A stretch of DNA of 64,000 bases, from NCBI GenBank assembly GCA_032622095.1, contig CP136066.1, forward strand, positions 100,027,319-100,091,318, written 5' to 3'. The position numbers and the translations under genes were made by a program. Below, one piece after another: positions 41,663-52,389 of this stretch. Origin of the DNA: Siphonodentalium dalli (Eukaryota > Mollusca > Scaphopoda > Gadilida > Siphonodentaliidae). How positions within the stretch are numbered: position 1 is the first letter of the stretch; each line of letters starts with the position of its first letter. The notes under the pieces are model-generated. The model made no database searches, had not been told where the DNA came from, and was given only the letters and a program-made list of their open reading frames with translations.

Positions 41663-42520
41663 CCACCCCCACCCGGACCCCATTTTCACCCGCTCGGGTA
41701 GAACCACCCGCGGTAAGGGTGGGGTTGTTTCTATGACTATATTTGAGGGTGGGCCGCCCACCAATGACGTCATATTGGCCGAAATCCTTACCGTTCTCGA
41801 TAACGGTCCATACCCGATTCTATGTGGTATTTGGGGCGGGCCACCTACACATGCCGTAATATTGACCAACAGAGACATGTTTTTGATAATAATGAATAAA
41901 ATGCTCCATACCCCATTTCACCCCAGCAGGGTGGTACCCTCCAGGGATGAGGGTATGGTGTCTATATGGGATATTTGGAGCGGACCACACACCCCTGTCG
42001 TCAAATTGGCCGAAATCCTTACCGTTCTCGAACATGGTTCATATCCCATCTTCACCCCTCGGGTGGTAACCCACCCCACCCCGCCAGGATGTGAGGGGTG
42101 GGGTGTTTATATGCGTTATTTGAGGTACCCTTCCCCGGGGGTGAGGGTTGTGGTGTTTCTATTCGGTATATGGGCGTACCCGATTTCCACCTCCTCTGGT
42201 GGGACCCCCCCCCCCGAGTGAGGGGTGGTTCTATGGTCTATTTTGATCGTGCCACCCACTCCTGCTGCCAAATTAATTAGCCTAAATCCTTACCGTCCAT
42301 AACCCTGTTATCCCGGGTGAGGGGTGATGTTTCTATCGGGTATTTATGGGCGAGCCACCCATTCATGCCGTCAAATTCGCCGAAATCCTTCCCGTTCTCA
42401 AAAATGGTCCATACCCCATTTTCACCCGTCCGGATGGTACCACCGGGGTGGTGGTGTTTCTATGGGGTACTTGTGGCGGGCCCCCACCCATGCCCTCAAG
42501 TGATATTTTTGAGTTCCAAA
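41663..42520 (-). repeat. satellite array, right of the Polinton, reversed
   Basis: It carries the same unit as 25,920-26,476 but in reverse orientation: CCGAAATCCTTACCGTTCTCG at about 41,780, 42,010 and 42,381, a diverged copy near 42,285, and ATACCCCATTTTCACCC blocks between. Only the first few bases after the target duplication continue in the left-flank orientation, so the switch lies near 41,680. Confidence 0.75.
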
Positions 42521-42792
42521 AGTCACGTTCGTCCATGATATTAGATAATATCTAACCGTTATACAACAGACCGTGCATTCGTCGTGATTTCTCAAAGCGC
42601 ACGGGTTATTCCCCTGATTAGGAGATTATATAGCGACAACAGGTCGCGTGACCGGACAATGAATTGACAAGAAGCGATAATAAACAGACAGACCACGCCT
42701 CCTATTCTTGCAATTGGACAAGTGTGGCCCACAGGTAACGCAATCGACCAAATCTATGTCGTCCCAGCGGTGGAGAAAAACTTGGTTTTACT

Positions 42793-43225
42793 CACAGTTG
42801 TTGGCCATTATATATAAGTAGTAGCCCTAGAGTAAGAATAATATAGAAAGTTGGGAAACAACATGCAAAATTTTTTTTTTAAACCCACCCACCTCCCATG
42901 TTGCACTCGAAATCTCATCAAAACAAATACGCTTCGGACATGCATAACTACGTATGCAAAACTATCGAATATCGATAATCACACTTACCGTACATTTCTT
43001 GAGAGGTATATCCAGAAAAACAACTTTTATCAGGTGAAAATAATCAAAATCACGATAAAAATTTTCTCGACACAACATCATTAGCACGGAATTGTTAGGA
43101 TCGATAACTCTTCCAAAAAGTCGGTTGAACTCTGTTCGGTCAAAAAGGCAAAATACTTTTAAGCGGGCCAACATTTGACTTGTCCCCGGAGTATAAACCT
43201 TGCCATCGCTCTATCGTTGACGTCG
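42793..43225. repeat. left arm of a fold-back structure
   Basis: This 433-bp arm is an almost perfect reverse complement of 44,910-45,338. It contains, on the minus strand, a coding-like block FDRTEFN, then GRVIDPNNSVLMMLCR, then YFHLIKVVFLDI, followed by a CG|GTAAGT donor, that is also present in the right arm. The coding block is therefore duplicated head-to-head. Confidence 0.9.
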
Positions 43226-43557
43226 TCGTTGTATGGGTGGGGTGGGGGCACGCCACAAGGCGATGGTGTCGCGAAATATGCATTGTTATATGTTTTGATG
43301 ATCAACTCTTTTCAAAAGTAAATGTAATCGAAGATCTACTTGACTAAATATGGGTGAGTGTGTGGGCAAACCGTGCATTTAATAGCTGGATGTGGAGTGA
43401 GCGCTCAAATCTTCGCCGGCTTTCCAGCACACACTGTCGAGACACATGTGCTGAACTTGTTCAATGGAAGCTGACGCTTTTCGTGCGTGAACTGTTGTCT
43501 GTCGACAACCGTATACGTCTCCAGTACAACTGAAATATTTTAGCAAATGCATTGACC

Positions 43558-43661
43558 ATGGCCTTAAATCGAGAGCAATTGAGAAGTCTGACGATTGCAA
43601 AAGATGGACACAACCTCATAATCACTGGCCAATGTGGTACAGGGAAAACTCATCTTTTAAG
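43558..43661 (+). CDS. P-loop exon, possible helicase start
   Basis: ATG 43,558 opens 34 codons that end at a strong GTAAGT donor (43,662). The protein is MALNREQLRSLTIA, then HNLIITGQCGTGKTHLLR, with Walker A GQCGTGKT. 'NxEQ...a..G.N..ITG..GTGKT.LL' is the usual start of PIF1-like and related superfamily 1 helicases. Only this exon is recognised; the matching downstream exons are not visible between the fold-back arms, so it may be a captured gene fragment. Confidence 0.5.
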
Positions 43662-43877
43662 GTAAGTTATTGATACGTTTCGGTCATTAAGGGGGATCTC
43701 AAGTGAAAGATTGTGAATGGGGATTTCCATGCAAATCTGCGGAGCCATTGATATATAAAATGCGATATAAAATTTTGCAATAATTGTATTTTTGAGAATT
43801 TTATTCTGGATTTACATGACTTGACGTACATTTGAAAAAATCAACATAAATTAAAAATTAAATACACCAACATCATA

Positions 43878-44924
43878 ATGGAACAAGTTCCAAACAGACC
43901 TGACCCGCCAGATACATATCTCTTGTTTCCAGTACCACATCAAGTCACACTCGGAAGTATTTGCAACGCATGTCCGCAGATTAGCATGGAAATCCTCGTT
44001 CCAAATTGGTCAATTGGTCTCCCAATTAACGACCTTTCCCGTGCAAGGCAGGCCGTGTGAACTTTTTCCGTGTTGTTTATCCACACAACTACAGCGCAGA
44101 GCTTTCGGTCCTGACAATTGGCTGCCTCACCAAGCGTGGGTCGTGTCGGTTTGGAAACTGCTGGACAATTTATTTTTCGCTTGTAACTCCAACCGTGCAG
44201 TATCTCAACCGTTCTGATATGGAGAAACTCGCAAAGGAAATCTGCAAAATTGAGCGCAATGAATCAAAAAATGGCATTGGTATATCACAGAGGCCCTTTG
44301 TTGTTGTTACAGACAGCAAAGGGCGATACCTGGATAAACAAAAAGAGATATATGACACAAGAAACGTAGAATTTATTTGGAAGGTGGGCGTTAGTACACG
44401 GAGAGTTCTGAATTTACAGGTAGACAGGCGAATTTGTGAAGCGGAGGACCCTGTAGTTATTCTGTGGTTAGGCACCTGCGATTTTACTAATAAGTTTGGA
44501 AAGATTGTATATTTGAAAAAAAACATTAGGATGCAAATCGCGAGAGCCATTGCTAATCTAAAGGATATAGAGAGTAAGATCATGTCCGAAAAATTCCTCA
44601 GCGACTGTCGTCTTTCTGGAATGCCCAGTCGTATCGGTGGCAAATTGGAACAAGCGGAAGGGGCATCCGCGTTGGGGCCTCTTCCGACAGCAGGATAGAC
44701 AGCTTTGTAGAGCCATCAAAGACTTCAACATTCAACTGAACGCGCTCAACTTACAAGAGCACACCATGCCGAAAATTAATCAGGACTTGCTTGTTGCTCA
44801 CAAATATAAGAAACAGTCCTGCACCAAATACAGGTACCAGCTTAAACTCCTGGTTGACGGGATCCACCCAATCGATCAGCTTGCGAGGTTGTGGCTCTTG
44901 AGGATGATTCGACGTCAACGATAG
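43878..44924 (+). pseudogene. SGNH-hydrolase-like reading frames, frameshifted
   Basis: A first frame (43,878-44,060) has no known motif. The main frame (44,057-44,698) holds FVVVTDSKGRYLD (Ser of the GDS-like block I), then VVILWLGTCDFTNK (block III-like), and shifts by one base between 44,637 and 44,698. The continuing frame ends with LLVDGIHPIDQLARLWLLR, whose Asp and His fit block V (DxxH). The three blocks in order indicate a lipase/esterase fold of the SGNH family of the kind found in multi-copy, transposon-borne genes of marine animals. Substrate is unknown. The frame ends inside the first bases of the right fold-back arm. Confidence 0.55.
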
Positions 44925-45338
44925 AGCGATGGCAAGGTTTATACTCCGGGGACAAGTCAAAGGTTGGCCCGCTTAAAGTATTTCGCCTTTTTGACCGAAC
45001 CGAGTTCAACCGACATTTTGGAAGAGTTATCGATCCTAACAATTCCGTGCTAATGATGTTGTGTCGAGACAAATTTTATCGTGATTTTGATTATTTTCAC
45101 CTGATAAAAGTTGTTTTTCTGGATATAACTCTCAAGAAATGTACGGTAAGTGTGATTATCGATATTCGATAGTTTTGCATACGTAGTTATGCATGTCCGA
45201 AGCGTATTTGTTTTGATGAGATTTCGATTGCAACATGGGAGGTGGGTGGGTTTAAATTTTTTTTACATGTTGTTTCCCAACTTTCTATATTATTCTTACT
45301 CTAGGGCTACTACTTATATATAATGGCCAACAACTGTG
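44910..45338. repeat. right arm of a fold-back structure
   Basis: Reverse complement of 42,793-43,225. The plus-strand frame through it carries the duplicated block described there and ends at a GTAAGT donor. The arm begins within the last codons of the SGNH-like frame. Confidence 0.9.
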
Positions 45339-45413
45339 GTTTTACTACTAAAACCCAGTTTAAACTGGTAGTTTAAACTAGGTCTAAACTGGAGATGCCG
45401 ATTCGGACCACTA

Positions 45414-46760
45414 TGGTTGATGCTTTCATTCTTGTTCGTATCAAATAAGCGGCTCAGCTTCTGACGCGAAAATGGAAGATGTTTTGTGCTATAGGACTTC
45501 AGATGCGCCTTGCAGACCAGTGAAACTGCTTGACATTTCTTGTGTTTGTTAGTAAAACAAGGAGTTATGTTCTGAATGGCATTAAATGCTTTTTTAAACA
45601 AATTTGTCCTTGTCTCGGAACAATTTCCTGATGCGAACAAGCTCCATTCGGACACGGTTGCGTACACTTGACGAAAGTTTCTTCATGAAAGATGATTTGT
45701 CTCCCCCTAAAACTGCAGGTTTGGTATTTAATTTTAGTTTCTGTATTCTCTTTTGCAGGGTTCGTAGTGAATGGATAAAACATTTAAAGTGTGCTATCGG
45801 CGCTGATGTCGTTGAATTGTCTCGGACAGTTTTCTGGAGTTGGGAGCTGGCGTCAGTTGTAACAAATTGGACGCGCACAAGACCGGCATCATTTATAGAA
45901 TTCAATGACACTTTTGCCATTAAGGACTCAGTCGACGCAAATCGCAATTGAGTTTTCAAGTGCGACGTTCCTGTTGCATAAAGAGCGTTCAGTGTGTTTA
46001 CACAATCTCTTTGTGCATAACTTGTTGCAAACTGAAATTGCGAGCGGTAACTTTCGTGTATTTTGCTCTGTGACGACAGATACCGACTGTGGAGCAGCTT
46101 CGCAGCCAGCTTGTAGACGATTATTATAAGCTGTGTCAACAGAAACATCAATGTTATGGTTATCATTCAGAAGATTTCGTGCAGTTTGAAGGAATATCTG
46201 ATTCTTTTACAAGGAATTAGTGTTTATTTCAACAGTTTTGTTACAGAACTTACTGAGACGATTGGACAGCAGTGAACGGGATGGAGGTTGAATGTTCAGA
46301 CAACTCAAAATAAGACCAATGTCCGATGGTCCGACTTTGCTTTTGAGCATGGATAAGCATAACAGATCATTAAGTCCACCCGCAGGTAATCCCCTTGAAG
46401 ATTTAGCCGACGTGTCAGACAAAACACTGCAGACTCTTTCGAACCGGCAGGACAAGTACATAATTATCTCATACACACACATTCCTAGAATTGGCCGCTG
46501 ACATTTCCCATTATTGTGAACATCAAAGAATGAAGCATAAGCTGAATTGATTTTGTTGAGATTCACAATATAATTTTCATATTTGCTCTCAATTTCACAT
46601 TGGGTCACATCAGGTGGCGAATTAATGGCCCGAAGTTTTCCGGGTAGAATCCCATCACTCGCCATGTTGCATGCTTCTAAATATTCATCGGTGCGCTTCG
46701 GTCTAAGAATCGTATTTTTTTCCCCACTTCGATCTTTATCCTGAGAATTAGAATCAGTAC
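45414..46760 (-). pseudogene. Mutator-like transposase remnant
   Basis: Three minus-strand frames (46,207-46,665; 45,594-46,166; 45,314-45,667) form one broken gene. The first holds GGLNDLLCLSMLKSKVGPSD and stops at 46,207-46,209. The second, after a frame change, has the DVSVDTAYNN-like core just upstream of its called start, then TSAPIAHFKCFIHSLRTLQK and LKLNTKPAVLGGDKSSFMKK. The third ends PCFTNKHKKCQAVSLVCKAH, the Cys/His C-terminus. The order 'Asp-x-S-V-D..YNN ... H C ... C..H..C...S.vCk' is typical of animal Mutator-like transposases. Stops and shifts show that it is dead. The left edge abuts the repeat at 45,365-45,413. Confidence 0.65.
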
Positions 46761-47122
46761 TATCTTCATGTTGCTCATTAGATGGTGTATTACACCATCT
46801 AACTACAACGTGCCAACTTTGAAACCTTGATTTCTTTTATTTTTATTTTTCATTGTGTTGGAGATAAACAAATCATTTTTCGAGTTTGTATGTAAAGAAT
46901 TGGAACACCATAAATCAAAACAATAACAAAGAATGATGGCATTTTATTACACACTTAGTCGTGATTTATAAGGATTTCTCGTTGAATTAAAAGTGATAAT
47001 GTCACACCTGTGAATTACGTCACCGGCGAGAGCACGCGATTTTTGACAGTTCCCGTAGCCCCGCCCTAAGCCGGAACTATTTTTGTTTACGTAAACAGGA
47101 AGCGCGTGTTTGAGCTGTCAAA

Positions 47123-48418
47123 ATGTCTGACAATACAGACATCGACGATTTCACGAGATATTTCATTTTATCAGAATTTGAAGAGCTTCCACCTCCAAAT
47201 AGACCACTTGCAAGCAACAGTGATGAAATTACAGAATTATCTGATATTATGCCAGTATTGGCCGGCTCGAACTCTGAAAGTGAAACTGGTACATTTCGAC
47301 TTCGTACCGAAATGAACAGTCAACAAACAAGGTGAAGGTGTTTTGAGCTCAGGCGTTAGGCCTACTAACAGTCGGTTTGGGCTGATAGATCAGGGAGCCA
47401 TTTCAGACTTTATTGCTGATCAAGAAAATTTGAACACACGTAAAAAAAACTGAAAGTGACATGCGTCTGTTTAGTTATTCTGTAGTGAGCAGGGAGTAGA
47501 TACCAAGCCAGATTTGATGGAAACTAAAACATTGGACTTGTTATTTGGGAATTTCCTCAGTGTTGTCAAAAAACCAATGGGGACGATTATGAACCTTCGA
47601 CTATTCGAGGATTTGTGTCCAGTTTGGAGCGTTATTTACGTTCACAGCACTATCCCCACACTGTCAATAAGAACCCTCTCTTTCCACACTGTAACAAGGC
47701 TGTTGTTGCAAAGATGAAATATCTAAAATCTCGTGGTCGTGGTAATAAACCGAATGAAGCAGATGAATTGACTGATGAAGACATTGAAAACTTCTTCAAG
47801 ACAGGTCAGATGGGAATCGACACACCCAACCAGATAGTGAATTTCCTTCATGTAACATTCTCAATGGTTCTTGGAATGCGCGGTGGCAGAGAACAACGTA
47901 GCCTAACATGGGGTGACATAAGCCTTTCTACAGATGAGGATAGTGATGAATATTTGGAGCATGTACGTGAGTGGCAAACTAAAACTCGAACAGGCACAGA
48001 TCCAACAAATATTAGGAAATTTAAACCAAAGGCATGGCACTATATGGAAGATATGCAACGCTGTCCAGTACGGGCTTACAAAATATATAGAGACAAAAGA
48101 ACTCCTGCCATGTGTACACCTGACTCGCCATTCTTCCTTGAGATAAACTATACGAAAAATCCCAATCTACCTTGGTTAAAAAATTGTCCTATGGGAGTGA
48201 ACCATATTTATGGTCTTGTAAAGAAAATGAAATCAAAATGTGATGAAATAATGCAGAAAGAAGATACAAGGAAAATAACAAACCACAGTGTACGCAAACA
48301 TATGATGCAGAAATGTAACGATATGGGACTGCCTGCTAATTGTACTATCCAAATAAGTGGACACAGGAATGTAGGCAGTGCAAACAGTTACAGTAAGTTG
48401 AATGAAAAGCAACAGTAA
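47123..48418 (+). pseudogene. Crypton-type tyrosine recombinase
   Basis: An acidic N-terminal part starts at ATG 47,123 (MSDNTDIDDFTRYFILSEFE) and stops at 47,333-47,335. The catalytic part is open from 47,615 to 48,418, and its beginning can be extended upstream only through a 1-base shift near the A-run at 47,569-47,574. The catalytic set is complete in the long frame: Arg89 (LGMRGGREQRSLTWGD), Lys124 (QTKTRTG), His224-x-x-Arg227 (NHSVRK), His250 (SGHRN) and Tyr259 (NSYSKL). This is the DUF3504/Crypton recombinase, which moves circular DNA by site-specific recombination. It differs clearly from the copy at 18,987. The N-terminal breaks suggest that it is inactive or that short introns exist. 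Confidence 0.8.
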
Positions 48419-48436
48419 TCAATATCAACTTCTCTA

Positions 48437-48919
48437 ATGCGCCCCCTGGAGTCAGCCAGTTCTGCTGTTGTTCCGTATCGACATTCAATGGCACCAAAAC
48501 CAGTACCTCAGAACCATGCTTCTGCATCATGTTCTACTGTTACTAGTATGAATCATCAACTTGATCAAGCTCAACATGAAATGAATTATGATTCCACATG
48601 TATTTCAACATCATCGGTGTCAACAAATAACCAAAACTTTGAACTGGACACAAACTTTGTCGCCTCTTCCCAAAAGTCAATGACAGTAACAAAATCAGGC
48701 ATGGACTCTAACAAGAGAGTCGTGATAAGAGATAACAGGGACTGCACATTCCACTTCAATTTCTACGGATCAAACATGACTGAAGTCGATCAACAAAAGG
48801 GACTTTCCAACGATTATGCGGAAGGAGTTATAAATACACCCGTAAAACGAAGAAGAATATTACCAATTATCGAATCAGATGATGAGGATGACGGCAAATT
48901 CCAGTCGAATGAGCTTTGA
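48437..48919 (+). CDS. Ser/Asn-rich frame after the Crypton recombinase
   Basis: This is a 160-codon frame beginning 19 nt after the recombinase stop, in another frame. It is Ser/Thr/Asn/Gln-rich, then has DNRDCTFHFNFYGSN and a basic-acidic tail VKRRRILPIIESDDEDD. In Crypton-derived DUF3504 proteins the catalytic domain is followed by such a low-complexity tail with a C-x-F-x-F motif, so this is probably the C-terminus of the same protein, separated by an indel. It could also be an independent exon. Confidence 0.5.
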   Translation: MRPLESASSAVVPYRHSMAPKPVPQNHASASCSTVTSMNHQLDQAQHEMNYDSTCISTSSVSTNNQNFELDTNFVASSQKSMTVTKSGMDSNKRVVIRDNRDCTFHFNFYGSNMTEVDQQKGLSNDYAEGVINTPVKRRRILPIIESDDEDDGKFQSNEL

Positions 48920-49396
48920 AAATTCCATGTGAACAGTAAATAATGAACTTCCACGTGTCCCACTCCAGGTGTTTATTTACGATGATTAAATTATATCGTC
49001 ACTTCGAAATTAAGTTTTCTACTTTTAGAACGATTTCCAAACATTTCCTGTATGAACCAACACTATTTACACATACCAAAAGAATCTTGACAACATTCCG
49101 TTCCAAGTGTCATGCTTTTTTGATGAGAATAAACACAATTGTGACTGAAAATATCCTGTAATTTCCGAAACTTTAAAAAATGAATTGCGCCGAAGTGAAT
49201 GAAAATAATAAGGTCAATCGATATCGTTACGTCACAATTATTTAAATTATGTATCCATCCGCGGAACAGCACGCGCAACTGAACGTTACGTTGGGGTTCA
49301 AAATGGGAGAATCAGCTGATCTGGGCTTATTTTGTCACATCTACTCTTTAAAATTAGCGACTTTTAGTGGTTGAAAGTGTGTAATAAACAGAATAA
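48920..49396. other. non-coding 3' flank of the Crypton
   Basis: No gene is recognised; AT-rich with AATAAA-like signals. Cryptons lack terminal inverted repeats, so the right boundary cannot be set by eye. Confidence 0.35.
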
Positions 49397-49540
49397 TCAA
49401 TTGGTTTCGATGATTACGTGACATAATTCACTCGGGTAGCCGGTCCTATTGGTAAAACCCTCGTTCGCTCTGCTCACTCGGGTTTTACCAGGCCCGGCTC
49501 CCCTCGTGAATTATGTCACGTAATCATCGAAACCAATTGA
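49397..49540. repeat. 144-bp hairpin element
   Basis: The arms 49,397-49,431 and 49,506-49,540 are perfect reverse complements (TCAATTGGTTTCGATGATTA...). The symmetry continues inward imperfectly to GGTAAAACCC/GGGTTTTACC around a short loop. It is nearly a full palindrome, typical of a mini fold-back element. Confidence 0.85.
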
Positions 49541-50279
49541 GTATTCTCTATACAATACGTCGCCATGGATGCAACAAATGGAATTAAATTTTGACATTTC
49601 CCGGCACCTAGCCTGTTGATTACTTCCCTTGGAAGGAGGGGTGGTGTTCCAGAATTGAAAATAAAGCATGGAATCTACAATATTAATAGCTAACTTGTAA
49701 CACTGAGTGATGGAATTCTACTTGAAATAGATGCATTACATGTCTAGAATGAATTGACCCCATGGTCTTACCTATAAGTAGTAAATCTATGGGATATCCA
49801 GGTCATGGTGAACTGCGGGCTGGAAATGGCTGAAATGACTATTTGGCAAGGCATGTTCTGTTGTGAATAAAATTTATTTCAACAATAGTTCCTATACATG
49901 TCATATCAAATTAATCGGCATAACCCAAGGAATTCGAAAAATGAGCTATCGCTCAGGGGGGGGGGGGGGGTAAACTGAAAAAATGTGATTTTAAGCATAT
50001 AAGGGCTATAACTGTCAGTTTGGCCTCTGTTATGCCTGGGAGTAGTAGTTTGGTGGTTTGATTATTGTATACAGGTACCATAGTATACAAAATGGGATGA
50101 TGTTTGAATACGAAGTATGTTTTTGGAATCAGATGTCGGCCAGCTCGGTGTGGTACTCCACCGGAAAAGAGCTCGATTTCTCTCCCTTGAAAACAGTCGT
50201 CTGCACTTGGAAGAAAATATTTCAAAATTGATACGATAACTTTTTTAATATATCTGACATATATCTATGCTCTATGATA

Positions 50280-50577
50280 GTTCATAAGGTGATTATCGAC
50301 TGACATTCGCTCTGTCATGGTTAGCTATGCGAACGAAGACGGCCAATTTCGGCAAAAAAATTGTTAAAATGAAGATTGTTCAAAGTCAGTCTAAAGATAA
50401 TTCAACTTGTGATGAGACAATTCCTGCCAAAAGACAGACGAATTATACTCTGACCATTTCTGTATCTTGTAACCAAGCAATCATGTGGTGTTTATCAATG
50501 ACCAGGGCACAACAGAAGGTTGTAGTACAGTACCCCCTCAAAATGGTGAAAATGGCCAGAAATCGTGTATTGCTACC
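50280..50577 (+). repeat. dispersed repeat, copy at 50.3 kb
   Basis: The same sequence as 23,312-23,628, in the same orientation and slightly shorter. It is followed at 50,578 by a small hairpin element not present at the first locus, so the hairpin may have inserted at its end. Confidence 0.7.
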
Positions 50578-50667
50578 ATAGTGTAGCTGAATAGAGAATT
50601 TAATTTTGCTCGTATTTGGGCATCTATTTGGCTCGCCAAATAAATTCTTTATTCAGCTACACTATGC
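50578..50667. repeat. 90-bp hairpin element
   Basis: CATAGTGTAGCTGAATAGAG at the left is mirrored by its near-complement (TTTATTCAGCTACACTATG) at the right, with a small central palindrome (TTTGGCTCGCCAAA). A fold-back mini element. Confidence 0.75.
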
Positions 50668-51548
50668 GGATATTCTCTATTTAAATGTTCCTTTACTCTA
50701 CTAGTGATGAAGAATTTGAAAATATGTTCTAGTTATGATACATAGGCGCTCGTTAAATTGATGTATGGAAATCATGCAATGTTTTGTGGAGAAATTATCA
50801 ATATTATTCAGGGGGGGGGAGGGCCTGAAAAAAAACTGCAGACACAGGGTGGAAAAAACTGTTTTCTTCGGTTTGGGTTGATTAGTAAATAAACGCTCTT
50901 TGTCATGCAATGTTTTGTGGAGAAATTATCAATATTATTCAGGCCCCCCCCCCAAACAGCAAAAACTGCAGTTTTTTTTCCACTGACCATTTGCCCCCCC
51001 CCCCCCCCCCCCAGAAAAAAAAAATCAAATCTACCCCAGCCGGACAACAACTCGGTATGACCGGAAACCGAAAAAAACACCGGAGCATACAATTCACGAG
51101 AAGGTGCTTGGTAACTTAGTTTAGATTATTATGACTAAAATGGTCATTGTCTACCAGTAGAACGCAGATTTGTACCTCGTGATGTCATGACATGTACAAA
51201 CATGTATATTGGTGATCGCAACGCTTTGTATGCACTTTAAAAAATGACAACTAGTCATTACCACGACTTTGAAAAAGATGCAAATGAGATGAGTGAGATA
51301 CCAGCATATAACTGTTTTATGATACCATTGGAGGAGAAATTGTTTAATACATGGGATAGTTCTACAGTAAAAATTTGACAGATAAGCGATCGCAGGGTAG
51401 AATTCTGCATTCGACTGGTAGACACTGACATAGTCGGCATTATTAAGAGGGTTAATGGGGTCACTATCACATGTAAACCAAGACAGTGGTCATCCAAAAT
51501 TGTTTTAGGTGGATTGTACAACTCATGTATATATGATTTGGATATTAA
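50668..51548. other. non-coding with short direct repeat
   Basis: CATGCAATGTTTTGTGGAGA (with the following AATTATCAATATTATTCAGG) occurs at about 50,776 and 50,903. The copies lead into poly-G and poly-C tracts respectively. Poly-C runs to about 51,012. No gene is seen. Confidence 0.5.
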
Positions 51549-52140
51549 AGGGGTACTGTACGCCATTTTCAATAAATTCCCGGTGATAACAACGATCTAT
51601 TATCGATACTATATAGAAATATAAGTAATTTGAGTCGAAGATGTATTCTGTAAACGCTCAGGTTAATAGGCTATCTTAAAATTTAATAATTTAAAAGTTA
51701 ATAATTTAATATAAATTGATTTTATGGCTCCAGCCATAAAATGGCGTCTCTTAAAATTGGAATTTCCGTGTACAAAACGTAATCAAATTATAATTGAGGG
51801 ATACTGGATTAATAAAACAATTGCACACACGATCGTTTGAAACATTATGCTTATACGGGGAGAAAACCCAAACCACTCATTGACTAGTGACCATACACTA
51901 ACTTAAATGAGTATATGGGACTGCTAAGCATATAATATAATGTTTATTTGATTCATTTGGTTGAAAACTGTACAAAAATTACTCGACAACGACAATTTGT
52001 ATTTTTGCATTCCGGTAAATTTGCCATCCGTAACAATACTTCGTACTCAACAGACTTTCAAAAAATGGAAAAGTTGTTACCTTATTCTCCGACTCGGGGA
52101 TTATAGAAACCAACAACAACATCTTGGGTACAGTACCCCT
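51549..52140. mobile_element. 592-bp MITE flanked by TTAA
   Basis: TTAA at 51,545-51,548 and at 52,141-52,144 flank a stretch that begins AGGGGTACTGTAC and ends GTACAGTACCCCT. TTAA duplications and short terminal repeats are the hallmark of piggyBac-type elements. No transposase is encoded. The interior ORFs are short and unrecognised. Confidence 0.7.
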
Positions 52141-52389
52141 TTAAGGTTAATCCATATTCTATAAAATGAGAGAAAATTGAAGTTGTGAGTCTGAAAATAC
52201 ATATTTGGACAAAAATTACATGCAAATTTTTTCCGACAACCCCTCCCCTAAATGAATAAGGAAAAAATTTACGTGCAAATTTGTTACGCCTATGTACCCC
52301 CCCCCGGTACGTTGTGTCCCGCAGTTTTTTTTTTCGCCCCCTCCCCCCTGTATTATTCACTAATTAAACTCCGCATTTTATTTTGAGCT

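Noticed and set aside
41405-42221. Frames of 157 and 162 codons at the right end of the Polinton
   Set aside because: Same reason: repeat-derived, running through the terminal repeat and the satellite.
25189-45413. A single 20-kb fold-back transposon whose ends are the TGGTCCGAATCGG repeats
   Set aside because: The shared end sequence is only about 45 bp, the interior halves do not match, and the left copy looks like a complete small repeat by itself. No target duplication is seen.
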